From NCBI GenBank assembly GCA_028752905.1, contig JAQNBH010000252.1, positions 248,001 through 312,000 of the forward strand: DNA of 64,000 nucleotides. The letters run 5' to 3'. This DNA comes from Cladorhizidae sp. MBARI D1340-BT2. Taxonomy: Eukaryota; Porifera; Demospongiae; Poecilosclerida; Cladorhizidae. The position numbers were made by a program, and so were the translations under genes. The notes under the pieces were generated by a model. The model was given only the letters and a program-made list of their open reading frames with translations. It was not told the origin of the DNA and did not search any database. This document shows, piece after piece, positions 30,811 through 43,000 of this stretch. Position 1 is the first letter of the stretch. Each line of letters opens with the position of its first letter.

Positions 30811-32369
30811 CAAACTCACAGTTGACTACTTGCTAACTGATCTATGATGTTTATATTTTGTAAGAATGATTCTATCACAGGTTAAGTGTTGTGAAACACA
30901 GTCAAATCATTGGGTAATATTTTGTAAGGATGTACATGTAACCCTGTCTATGTGTCGTGTAACACCGTCTGTGATGTGTTATGATGGAGAGAGAAGCTCA
31001 CATTTTTTAATGTAATACCATATTTCATTAACTGATTCACCTTTTTAAGCCGATATCTTCAAATTGGGACATTCATCATAAAACATGCTAAAAACCAGAT
31101 TTTTACCTGGACATGTGCAGAAGGTTACAACATTATTACATTAAAGTTTATTTCTTGTTCTAGTTTGTGGGAGTGGGTGGAGGAAGCGATAAAAATATAG
31201 AAATGAATAAAACTGATTGACAAGCAAAAAAGTCATAAACTGTCCCTTCCTTACCTTTGCTGCTGTCTCTGCAAGCCAATGAAAGCTGTATATTCACCTA
31301 TGCTAGCCTGAAATCCCTCAGAATATCTACTCTCTTTAGAAGAAAATGCACTCCTGGTTGGATTTCTGTATCAGCATCTAGGATGGTTATGCATTGAAGG
31401 TGCTACAAAATATCACGAGGAAAAGAGTTTACCCTCTACAAGTTTCTCCTGGAAAAGTTGGGCATTAGTAGTGGTTAGCTGTTCTGACAGCAGTAAGGGT
31501 AGCATTACCTTTACTAGAGTTTACAGGATCCCATCCAAGGACAAAAATGTCAACTAACAAGTGTAGCATACTAATCTCAATGGAAGCAAGTCAGCATTTT
31601 CTTCTCCGTAACTAGTGATCCCTTATCAACATACTTAGGTAAGCCAGAAATTGATTAAATCATATTACCCACAGAGATCAGAATGCTCACTTAGCTGCCA
31701 TCAAGCTCAAATGCACCCTCCCTGCGACATCCATCATTGTCCGTGGGACGGGATCCAGGATGAACTATTGAAAGTTAATGCTATCCTTTCTGGTGTTAAA
31801 ACCTTCACAAGTTTTACATCCCAGATGCCACTGCAAAGATCTTGCTCTATCCTGGCCCAAACAGCAGAAGACTGTAAACAATGTATCAAAGGACACTAAC
31901 TCATTTCTCAAAGTCTAAACTATTGAGAGAGTTTACTGGTAGGCACAAGTAGCCTAGTGTAGGAAAAACAGCTTGCTAAAACAGCAGAATTCCCATAAAG
32001 ATTACTTCGAGGACAGTGGTTGCGATCAGCGATTGCACATCCTTTATACTTGCTGCAAAACTGATTAAGTTATGATTTAAAAAACTTTAAGACCATTTTA
32101 GATCAGTTCTTGTAAGTTGCTAGAGTATTAAGAGGCACCTGTACATACTCCATCCCCTAATGCTGCAGGGATAACTAATGTTGTTCTAATGCTGCTGGTA
32201 CAAAGCCGCCACCATACTAGAGCTTGAAATAACAATCCCATTGAAGAGACACCTCCCACACACGTGCATGTACTTGACTGTCAAATGCTGAACGTTCTAT
32301 TAAGTAGCATTTAGGGGGCCTAACTTGTACCACTTTTGTCTATAAAAATATTTTAGTTTCCTAAACTGT
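30811..32369. other. No gene recognised over 1.5 kb
   Basis: Short open frames only (for example 31651-31899) without a recognisable domain. Confidence 0.4.
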
Positions 32370-32617
32370 GGTTGTTAAGCCTCTCATGTTTAGTTACCTA
32401 ATGTTCTTAAGTTAAGTTATGGTATCTTGCTACGAAGCACTGTTCTCAAAGTCCTTGAAACATGCACCAATTATGAACATGTGAACAAGCTTCATGATTA
32501 GTGTAACATATTTCCCAGAACATTGAGGCAAGAATTGTAATAGCATAACCAGGCCTATTTATAGCTGCAACTCTCTGTAACTGTCTACAGTTTCCTAACG
32601 AGTATCTTGCTGCTCCA
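32370..32617 (-). repeat. Dispersed repeat, copy 1
   Basis: The reverse complement matches 44246-44510. Shared stretches are GAGCAGCAAGATACTCGTTA, GCAGCTATAAA-AGGCCTGG, TTATGCTA, CAATGTTCTG and ACATGAGAGGC. Only two copies lie in this window. Confidence 0.85.
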
Positions 32618-32924
32618 TCATGACATTTGCAACCTTTCCCAAGTGATCTAGTGGCACAGGCAGCTCCTCCTGCACGTCCTCTAAATTGCCAAAAACATTT
32701 TCCAATGTCCCAATGATGGTATAACTGGATCGTAAAGGATATCAACATTGAGCCTGTCACAAGAATTGCATATTTCATGATAACTGATCTTCAAATGGTT
32801 TTATAGTTGAATATACTTTGCTGAATAAAACCAATTGCAAAGAATGCAGGATAGACCATCTATAGGTCATTACATCATCTCAGGAGCCACGGTACTTAAT
32901 TTAATATGGCTTGGGAGTCTTATG

Positions 32925-33108
32925 AATTTCATTCATTTTCCACCCGCACGCTTGACTACGTACTTACATTTTAGCGCCTAATCAAAACTGTCATTGTATA
33001 GAGTAGGGCTTCCTGTAGCCACTGGTACTAATTTCAACTCTCTAGCACTTGGCAATCTGGAGACATTTACGCACCAAAATCAGGCATTCTGGTTTTTGAG
33101 GATCCTGT
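32925..33108 (+). mobile_element. Half copy of the foldback element (right arm)
   Basis: Matches the right arm of 30058-30810: ACTTACATTTTAGCGCC, GAGTAGGGCTTCC, CTAATTTCAACTCTCTAGCA, CTTGGCAATCTGGAGA and AATCAGGCAT. Confidence 0.85.
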
Positions 33109-33987
33109 GTGAGTAATTAGTTCTGTGCAGTTCAAAATCTCATTATAATAATATACTAGAACTTTATTTAAATCAGCTTTTTTGTTCAGCTGAGAGTAAT
33201 CGAACAAGTTTGAATAAATTTAGAAGTGTACTAGTATTATGCTTAATATGATGTAATGTTACATGTTTTACCTTCTTGTATGTAACCTGATATTCATCTC
33301 CCTCCTCTTGATGTTCGGACTCTCCTCACATTTGGTGAGTATTTGAATCTACAATAATCATCCCCAACATCTTGCAATGTGCATAATACAACTACTTATT
33401 GTTGGTGGTAATAATACCCACAACTGTCTATATCTCAACTCTCTTAACATGGTGTCGTAATGCGCTCAGGATGCTACACACAAAACTAGATGCTATGGGT
33501 ACATTTTCCTCTGTAAGTTAAAACTAGACCAACAACAGCTGTCTTTGCATGGAACTTGAGCTCTATGTTGAATGAGCTCTATACTGGGAGGTAGCAACAG
33601 CGAACCTAATTTCTGCTGCGTTATATGTTTAGTTTGTTCTTGCTCTAGTACAGGCAGCATCCAGCAGTGAAGCTAGATATATTTAATGGGAACTCTTAAG
33701 GGTGTGGATCTTGCTGTTCTTTTACTATTATAGTCTACTAGATAATGACAGGCTTAGATAATTTATCCACTAAAGCTTTGGATGTGGTACCTAGCCCTTA
33801 TCATGGACGTACGCAGGGGGGGGTCTGCAGAACCCCCCTTTCATTTTAATGATATTCATTGGAATGTGTTTGTGTGTGTTTTGCCCTCTCAGATTTCATT
33901 TCAGGCAATGGCACACTTCATTAATATAATTTTAATTAACATAGGTACATTGATAGTGTTAAATAATGTGGAAACAAAATTACAATA

Positions 33988-34022
33988 ACTTAGGGCTAGG
34001 CCTAGCCCTAGCCCTAGCCCTT
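33988..34022. repeat. Short TAGCCC/GGGCTA repeat
   Basis: TAGGGCTAGGCCTAGCCCTA and further CTAGCCC units. It contains a perfect small palindrome at AGGCCT and lies inside the hAT element. Confidence 0.8.
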
Positions 34023-34379
34023 GACCATGGTGGAGGGGAAAATGAGAACCCAACGAATGTACTTTCTAAAGAAAGCCCACAAATCCCCCATGCAAATAAG
34101 ACCAATCTGCTCAGGGTGCTCTGGTCCCACCGAGGGGCTGTCTGGTTGGTTGGACTTTGTCCTTCGACTGGTTAATGAGCTAATCATTGCACATGTAGTG
34201 AGCATTAATAGTAGTTGTGGAACTAATGAGCTACAACTCTGCCATCAAGAGCCAACGACAAAATATGGACACCAGGTAATTTTTCAAAATAACAGCCATT
34301 GAGGATGAAGATAAGAGAAATTATTGCTAGCTATTTAGCTTGAAGCCTGTACACTTGATAAACCAATCACATTTATTCA

Positions 34380-36450
34380 GATTCTAGTGAACCTCAGTCT
34401 GATCTGGATCATTCTGAAATCAGTACCACTCTGGAAAGCTGACATGAAGATGAAGTTCCTATAGTTAATGAATGCTCAAGTGGAAGTGCCGAAGGACCAG
34501 AATCGTATGTTTATTATCTTCTATTGAAGATGCTGATTGTTTAATACATGAGCTTTCTAGTGGTGCTAGATACTCTTTCTTATGTCACCACGATGTACAA
34601 TTGCTTAGTGTCCTTACTGGCACCTTATTACATAGCTATCACCAAAAGTTTAACATATTGTGTCTCAGTAAATATCCTTGGCTAGTCTACAGTTCTAAGG
34701 TAGATGGTGTATTTTGTCTGCCTTGTGCTATGTTTCTTCCATCTAACCAACGTAAAGATAAAGGTTACCTGGTAATTAAGCCTTTTTCTAACTGGATCAA
34801 GATGAGTTGCAATTTGGGTAATCATGCAAAGCTTCAATACCATTGTGATTGTTTGCAGCAAGCAGATGCACAATTGAAAATCCAGTATCACGAGTAGATG
34901 TAATGACAAGCACTGCTGTTCAAAAGGAAATTAGTGAAAAAAGGCAATACTGAGGCAAATTGTTTGAGCAATTTTTTTTTAGGCAAACAAGGTATTGCAT
35001 TTCGTGGAAAGTTAGAGGAAGTTGCATCGTCAAAGAATCCTGGAAACTTTTTAGCAATGCTAAAATCTTTTGCGGGGACAGACAGTATTTTATATGAGCA
35101 TCTTTATTGTACCAAGGCAAAGAATGCAACACACTTATCACCAAGGACTCAAAATGTAATTATTAATATTATAGGCTATGATATGATTCTTGCCAAAACA
35201 ATATCTGAGATAAAAGAAGCAAAATATTTTTTCGTTCTAGCTGATGAGGTTTCATGTCACAATGTAGAGCATCTGCACATATTCCTTCACTTTGTTGATG
35301 GCCATGGTGACATTCGAGAAGAGTTAAGAGTTTGTTTCATTTGTAAAACTTGAGAGAGTCCGAGCAGCTGATGTGTACCAAATACCATTATACAGACCTT
35401 GGAGGGGCTTGGCTTATCACTGAATGATTTGCGAGGGAAAGGGTATGATGGGGCCTCAATGATGAGTGGGGAGATAGCTGGTGTGCAGGCATTACTTCGA
35501 GAGAAGCATCCCAAGGCATTCTACATCCATTGTGCAAGTCATTCCATAATCTGGCTATCATAAGTTCCTGTTCTGTTCCACCTATAAGGAACTGTGTAGA
35601 TCAGATAAAAGGTTTCACATTATGGATTAAGGATTCAGCTAAAAGAGAGGGCCTCCTTAAAGCAATCATTCAGAAGAGGTCTCAGATTGGCACAAAGCAG
35701 TTTTCAATAATCAACGTTTGCATTACTCGATGGGTAGAGAACATCAATGGCTGGGAGCGTTTCTGTCTATATCATCCTTTTCTAATTGAAATGTGTGAGA
35801 TAGTACTCTATGGAAATAGTGAATTTCTGAACTTTAAAGATGGTTGGACTACTGATGATAAGAAAAATGCTCTTGCATACATGAAAACGTTGGAGTCCTT
35901 TGCATTTTTGTATTCCCTAGTCACTCTCTTTAGGTCTATTAAAGAAGCTGTTGTTAAATTACAAGGAAAGTGCCAAGACCTTACCTCTGGAGTGACAATA
36001 AGTACAAGACTGTTGCAATGAATTTAAAAGAGAGAGAGCAGATGTTGATAATTTTTCACAGCGTATCTTTCGGCATTGTTCTAGATGGGCAGTTCAGTCC
36101 AATATAACTATTTCGATGCCACGCACAACTCAGCGACAGCAGCATTGTCTGAATCCACTAATTCAGTTGAGGATTATTTTAAATGGGCTGTAGTCATCCC
36201 TTTTCTTGACCAAATTATACATCAAGATTTACTAAGCATACCAACCAGGTAGCTTCATTGCAATACCTATTGCCCATCCATACCACTACTTCATCCTTTG
36301 TTAATATTGAACCTGCTGTTACTTTCTATTCTGAATATCTACCAAATGTGAGTATACTTGATGAAGAGTTTCATCGCTGGAAGTCAAGGTGGCTACAAAT
36401 TTAACCAGATGAGCGTCCTCAAACTCTGAGTGAATCGCTTAAACTCTGCT
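34380..36450 (+). pseudogene. hAT transposase, TTF-finger/ZMYM1-like type
   Basis: An exon begins after ATTCAG at 34380 ('DSSEPQSDLDHSEISTTLES', then TGA). The TTF-type zinc-finger part reads 'SSGARYSFLCHHDVQ', 'KFNILCLSKYPWLVYSSKVD' and 'GVFCLPCAMFLPS' with its Cys residues. After stops come 'FFVLADEVSCHNVEHLHIFL' (catalytic Asp region), 'LRGKGYDGASMMSGEIAGVQ', 'FYIHCASHSIIWLS' and 'INVCITRWVENINGW', all hAT core segments. The C-terminal dimerisation region is blurred, with 'LSALALILEWIDTVA' near 36570. At least five stops or shifts break it. Introns may account for one or two of them. Confidence 0.8.
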
Positions 36451-37305
36451 GCCTCAAAACCCTTCCAAATTTCCCTTTTGAACCTTTTTGCTACACTCCC
36501 ACTCAGTTCCCGTACTTGTGGACGATCTGCTTCCACACTTCGATGTTTAAACAAGTGAGGAAAGACTCAGTGCCTTAGCATTAATACTGGAATGGATCGA
36601 TACTGTTGCAAACTTTACGTAGAACAACATCCATGCAGAATTCAATGTTAGCTTATTATTTCAGTAATTTTGTCTGTATATTTTTGAAGGTTGCTTAATA
36701 AAAATCATCTCTGTAAATATTTTTGGAGTTTCCACGATTTGTGCTGGATGGGGCATATATATTTCCCTTTTGCACTATATATCCTCACCATGGCTTTCAG
36801 CCACATGATCCACATCCGACATATATACATAACCCCCCTTTTCAAAAGTCTGCATACGCCCCTGCTTATAAGCTTCTTAAACTAGCCTTATTCCTACTAG
36901 GACAGCTTCTCAGGCTCTTCTACTTGGCACACTTGTAGATCTTGGATAGATAACCAATTAGGGAAAGTAAATTGGATGATTTTCCAAAAAAAATTTTATG
37001 GATCAGCTATATATCTTGTAAACAGCCTCCTGTGTGATTTACTAGGTTGCTTCTATCACATTCCAAGATGCTTCCTGGCATGTTTCATGTGGAATTATTG
37101 TCCTCCTGATTTCACACTTGGGATACTATAGTGTCCCCAGAAGATGCAATGCTTTACAAGTGGGTACTGAGCAGCTGCTTGCTTTACAGCTGTACTCAAA
37201 GTTCTTTAGATAGAGGAGCTATTGATTTAGTTAAGAGCTTTGTACAGTTTGGCTATATTAGATTACAACAGATAGCAAGTTTAATTAAATATTGTGGGGC
37301 GTAAC

Positions 37306-39180
37306 TATGGCTAAATATTGTGATACAGATAAAGTGCTGTGTATGTTGGATGATGAGATTGATGATGATTTTGATGGCTTCATAGTGAAGAATTATAGTG
37401 AGGAGGATGAGGATGTTGGAGTTTGTGATGTAGCTGATAGTGTTAGTGATGGCGTAGTTGGTGGTGTGTGTAGCTAAAGTGGTAGCAGTTCTGGTGCCAG
37501 TACTTCTTGTTCCAGTTCTTCCATCTCCTTTAGCCAGGCATCTGGGTGCACTATTGATATGGAAGGAAAAGAGCCTTTGGAGTTTGCTCAGCTTTTTATG
37601 GACGACAATATCCTGAGGAGAGTTGTGAACGAAAAAATGTTGTATGCTGAGCAATTCATGGCTGGAAATAAAGACTTACCTCTTCGATCAAGAGTCAGAG
37701 AGTGGAAAAGGTGCTCAGTCAGTGAAATGGTGAAGTTTCTTGCCCTTTATTGCCATGAGCACGGATAATAAGCATCGGATTGAGGACTATTGGTGCAAGA
37801 AATGGCCTTTCACCAGGTCATGCTTCTCCTCTATCATGGCGGGAGACCGATTTTGTCTCGCGCTTCTTTCACCTAAATGATGGAGAGAAGATGTACCTAG
37901 GGGTCGGCCAGGATATGATGCCCTGTTCAAAATACGGCCACTTATGGAGCATTTACTAGATAAATTCAAAACCTTTTACCAGCTGGGGAGAGAAATATCA
38001 GTCAATGAATCAATGATAGGCTTCAAGGGACAGCTGTGGTTTATCGCTATCAAGTGGGGCATGAAAGCCTATGTCCTGGCAGACGGCTCCAGTGGATATA
38101 TGTACATTTGGAAGCTCTATACTGGTGAGGAAACTGTATATATATATACACACAAAATAGCCATGTAGAAAAGTACTATAATATTATATATAATAAATAT
38201 AATTCACTCATAGTCTTTCCCCCCCCCCCCCCACTTTTTTCTTTCTTTTTTTACTTCCTTCCTGCTCTTCTTCATTATCCCCTTTTTCCTTCCCACTTTT
38301 TTTCTTTTCAGTTCTTGTTCTTTTTGGGGGGTCTCCCAGAGAAATGAGAGCCTCTCCGCTACAGAACAACACATGACATGGTGATGAAGCTAGTAGAAGG
38401 GATGGAGAATAAAGGACACCATTTGTACACAAGTCCAGACTTGTTCCTCACCCTAAAAAAGTAGTGGCTTCGGTGCATGTGGTGCAGTTCGGGTGAACAG
38501 GAGGGGGGGACCTGCATGTATCAAGGCCAAAGACAAAATGAAAAAGGTTGACATCAAGTATATAAGTACAAATGGTGTCCTTGCCTTGAAATGGATGGAC
38601 AAGAAAGCTGTGACCATTCTGAGTACTATCCACGATGATAGCACTATAGCAAAGAGGAAGAGGACAAGGCTGTCAGCAACTGGCATGGAGGAGGTCATAA
38701 AGCCAACAGCCATTGTCAAGTACAATAGTCACATGGGTGGGGTTGACAAATCCAATCAGCTGATGAGTTACTATACCTTCCAACATAGGACACAGAAATG
38801 GTGGAAACGGGCAGCTTTTCATCTCCTCAACCTGGCATTGGTAAATGCATACATGATATATAAAGGGACACCTTCGACTGGCCGAAGAGTAACACACCAG
38901 TCCTTCTTAGTGAAGGTTGCTTTTGGATTTCTTCTGGAGGCAGGCCTGACAGAAGCTCAGCTTGAAGTGTCCATCCTTCACAATCATCCAGTGGCTGAAC
39001 CAGCCAGACTTATAGGAAGGCACTACCTTCCCCCAAATAGCAATGGCAAAAGGTCCCTGTGTGCTTGCTACCTGTGCAGCAGCAAAAAAGGAAGTCAGAA
39101 CTTTATTTAGATGCAAGATTTGTAAAGACGCTTTATGTATTACACCTGGCTTTGAACTATACCTCACAAAAGTTAGTCCT
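37306..39180 (+). pseudogene. piggyBac transposase (pseudogene or intron-containing)
   Basis: The ATG at 37306 gives an acidic N-terminus ('MLDDEIDDDFDGFIVKNYSE'), then stop TAG-free restart frames 'LPLRSRVREWKRCSVSEMVK', 'FVSRFFHLNDGEKMY', 'REISVNESMIGFKGQLWF' (first catalytic Asp replaced or just outside: E-S-M-I), 'KAYVLADGSSGYMYIWKLYT' (Asp in LADG) and a probable intron 38125-38311. Then come 'HDMVMKLVEGMENKGHHLYT', 'MGGVDKSNQLMSYYTFQHRT' (Asp in GGVD) and 'WWKRAAFHLLNLALVNAYMI'. The C-terminus has a cysteine cluster 'CACYLC' and, after a frameshift, 'RCKICKDALCITPGFELY'. The longest open part is 38493-39110, 205 codons. Loss of 'DNFY' residues after HHLYT and several stops suggest decay. 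TTAATTAA lies just upstream at 37281-37288. Confidence 0.85.
38218..38340. repeat. Poly-C and pyrimidine-rich tract
   Basis: About 14 C residues, then T/C-rich DNA, which serves as the polypyrimidine stretch before the TTTTCAG acceptor of the probable piggyBac intron. Confidence 0.8.
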
Positions 39181-39379
39181 GTGTCACTTACCATCCACAT
39201 CATAACTCTTTTTTTTTCTTTTTTTCCTTCACTTTTTCTTGATTGTTTTTTCTTCCAGTAGCACAACTTTTACCAATCCTATGTATGCAAACAACTATGA
39301 CTATGAATAATATTTATAGTGGAGATGTAATATAAATGCATTGTTGCTAGATCATCCCAAAGCTAGCTGAGCTGAAATA

Positions 39380-40080
39380 TATACTAGCACTGGCTATAGA
39401 ATACCATGGTTTGCTTGGCAGTCTACTAGCTACCTCCAGCGCTAGCTATTGCTGGCTATATATATATCAGCTACAACTGCCTTCTTCAAGCGCTAGCTAA
39501 TTTGCTAGCTATAATGATCATCTAAAACTACCAACTTCAATCACTAGCTATAATGATCATCTAAAACTGCCAACTTCTAGCGCTAGCTCATTTGCTAGCT
39601 ATAAAGATCAGCTAAAACTGCTTGTACAGTTCAAGCGCTAGCTAATTTGCTAGCTATAATGATCATCTAAATCCAACTTCAAGCGCTAGCTAATTTGCTA
39701 GCTATTTAAAGATCAGCTAAAACTGCCTAGACACTTAAAGCGCTAGCTTAGCTATAATGATAATCTAAAACTGCCAACTTCTAATTTGCTAGCTATAAAG
39801 ATCAGCTAAAACTGCCTATACACTTCAAGCGCTAGTTAGATATAAAGATGGCCTAAACTACTATACCTCGAGAGCTAGAAACTTTGCTATCCAAAGATGA
39901 CCTACAATTATTTACTTTACTAATTAGCTAAGCTATATAAATATGATCTACAACTGTCTACTTCGAGCACTAGCTATAAGATGACCTACAGCTAGCTACC
40001 TTGAGCGCTACCTAAAAAGCCTATATACAACTAGCTAGCTAGCTATAAAAATGATCTAGCTAAAACTAACTTCGAGCACA
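39380..40080. repeat. GCTAGC-rich AT satellite, ~50-58-bp units
   Basis: About a dozen diverged units of CAAGCGCTAGCTAATTTGCT followed by AGCTATAA-GATCA and GCTAAAACTGCC. Each unit contains nested palindromes (AGCGCT, GCTAGC, TGATCA). The units grow more diverged toward both ends. Confidence 0.9.
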
Positions 40081-43000
40081 CTATGTAACAAACTGGTTGT
40101 TAGCTCATCCACATAATAATCTTACTTGGAGTCTAGCTTCACTTGTCTTGACATCTCTAAAGATTCTTCTAGCCTCGTGTTAGGTAGAAAGTTAGGAGAT
40201 AGTCTGAATATCAATGAACACTCACCTCAACGAGCCACAGACAACAAAAAAAATATATAATAAAAACATCAGGTAATTTAAAAAACAGGTGATTCCAATA
40301 AACAGTGTCCGCGTGCAGGGGAAATTACCTGGGTAACTCCCTTCGCATTCTAAGAGTTATTAAGGATGCCAATGGGCAATATTAGGAAAGTTATGAGTAA
40401 AAAGAACATATCAACCGAATATATCTGTAAATACTTGTGTTCTTTCTTGATGTTATAACTCTACCTACCTCTTGCTAGTGCCTCAACTGCCAGGGCCATG
40501 TAGGACTTGCCAGGCTGATGGATCAGAAACCAAACCCCTCATTAACAAAGTGCTAATACAGTTAGAGGTGCTGTGAGGCCCAGCATCTGGCCCAACCAGT
40601 AAAGCAACATATTGCCTCCATTCCTTTCCACCAATCACTGTTGCACACCATTCCCCATCATTAGCTATTGTACCCATAGTTCATATTGAAATGTAATTAC
40701 GGTACTTTATGACACTGGCAACCTTGAGTAACTGGCTAGCTGTTCTCTTAGGGTATAAATGTTCTCTATGTATGCCAAGCTCCTGCAAACTCCAGGTTTC
40801 TAGATCACTGAATCTTCCATGCTCTTCTTTGTGACTTGTGGCTGCCCCTATGCTGAAGCTGTGGCACAGTAGACTTTCACGTATCAGAACGTCGGATTAT
40901 TCAAACTCAGTTGCATGGTAATGATCATCAATGGGAGATTTCATTAGGGAGGGCTAGAGATTTGCAGGTGAAAGTCAAATCAGTTCGCTAAGCCTGAAAA
41001 AGGAAGAGCACAGTTTTATCTAATGAGTCTTAGTTGGCTGTGCTTGGCAAGATATTTTAAGGAACCAATTGAGACTCTCACAAGAGTATGGCAGTAGAAA
41101 TGCAACGATAACCGAGATCATGAACAATGAAACCAAACTTCGACAGTTAGCAGCACCATTTATAGTCAGTGGAGAGTTCAAGTCATGTCATGAGCCTTGC
41201 TAAAGACGACCAGCTTGGAAGCACTCTATATTTCTATTTCATTCAGAAAAGGGGACAAGGCATCCAGTCTCAGTGGAATTCCATGAAAAGTTACATGAAG
41301 GAGTATCAGAAGCACACCATTTGCTAGAGGCAAACTGGCGTGATGAGATAGACCACCAAGTGTAGCAGGCAATTCTGAATCCTCCGAGACAGCACTGGTG
41401 GTTGTTAAAGGAGTGAGACATCTGGCATGCACAAAGAGGCATGAAGCAAAGAACTCTTGCATCTCATTTTAGTAAATAGTGTTATTGTACAGGATGTAGT
41501 AATCAACAACAATTGCTCGTATAAAATATACACAAAAATACTGTAAATGAATGAATATGTGTATAAGACAGCATGGCTGCTACTGAGGATATAGCTGCTT
41601 CTCCTTCAGGAAGTAAGCTGCTCACATTCCATGGCCCTGCAGACTAAAATCGCTAATGATATTAGCAATTATTCAAACACCCGAGTCAAGTTTATAATGA
41701 CTTGCTTGCTTTTCATATATCCAAAGTTTTCCCATATCCGAACTGTAGTGTAGATCCCAATACGTTGAATGCATTTGGGTCTACAGTACCCAGATGCATC
41801 TAACCCTGCCTTGGCTGGGGACCTTCATGCAACCACTAACCATTGACATGTCAGATATGTGCTGTCTCGAAACACAGAGAGTGGGCCTTTTTTTACCCAG
41901 AGGTTAAGCAGAGTCCTGACTGGACAGATATCTGACTTTTTCTTCCCGATGAACAGCTGGATTCCGTGATGAAAATTGTCTATCTTCGACTGTAATAGTC
42001 ATTCTTATGATGTCCTGGCAGGACGGATGACCCACTGCAATAGCTGAGCAAGACAAGTGGCATGTTGGTTCATAGAGGCTTCTGATAGACTGTCATTTCA
42101 TTTCTCCTGATCTTGGAAAGCAACAGAGGTTAAAGCAGCATGCATCCCAAGTGATGTACAATGGTATGAGTGGGCCCCCCACCTCCTTTCAGCTTTATAA
42201 GAATATCTGGAGATATATGGCAATTTCTGTCATTTCTCCCAACCTTGGTATGCTTCCAACCATTTGATTCCCTGCAGACTGTATTGTAGATGTTGATGGG
42301 CAGGCTCCAAGTGGTCTTTCTTGCCATCAGCAATGTAGAGAAATCAGATTGCTGACAAGTATACTTGTCAGCAATCTTGGTTAACCCTGACCCAGCAATC
42401 TATGACATGAAGCTGCACGGCACCCAGTCTCTGTTGCTGAACTGCCTGAAGCCCCCCTGCAATTTAAAATTCCTGGAATTTTTACTGACTACTGCAGTAT
42501 GTAACCTTGGCCATTCCTAATCAATAAGTTTCTTCACCTCTCTTTAGCCCAGTTCGGCCAGCTAGATACTAGAGTTACTTACAGTTCTTGTGAGACGACA
42601 TCAGGTTCTCTGATGGCTCAAGGGACCGGGCACAGAAATATGTTACATCATTTTGGGACAGATTAACCACTGCTCTATTCTCTCTCCCAGGGAGGTGCTG
42701 GCTTATAATTAGCAGATTATATTAGAGCAAAAGAAGAACAGGCTTTTCATGAGGTTCATCACATTGACAACCTTTCTACCACCTAATATCAGGATGGCCA
42801 CCAATACAACACTGCTACACCAGTATTTAGCTGCTTATGCCCACCACTATTTTTTCCCATAAAGCTTGCCCAATCACTAATGGAAACAGTTCCTTCACCA
42901 TGATGTGAGGGATTTTCTATGCTTGTGGTAGTTTATCTTAATACCATTGCCCTCATGACAAGAATATTCCACATCCCCATCATCGTGGGGCATTGGAATT

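Larger units (their letters stand above)
33802..36864 (+). mobile_element. hAT element with terminal inverted repeats and a 5-bp flanking repeat
   Basis: The right end is, read outward-in, CAGGGGCGTATGCAG (36864-36850). The left end at 33802 reads CATGGACGTACGCAG, 12 of 15 matching. Both are followed inside by a G/C-rich run. Both ends are flanked by CTTAT (33797-33801 and 36865-36869). Ends of the form CAGGGGCGTA are common in hAT families, and a 5-bp duplication fits the hAT5 type instead of the usual 8 bp. Inside lies a ZMYM1-like hAT transposase. Confidence 0.78.
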
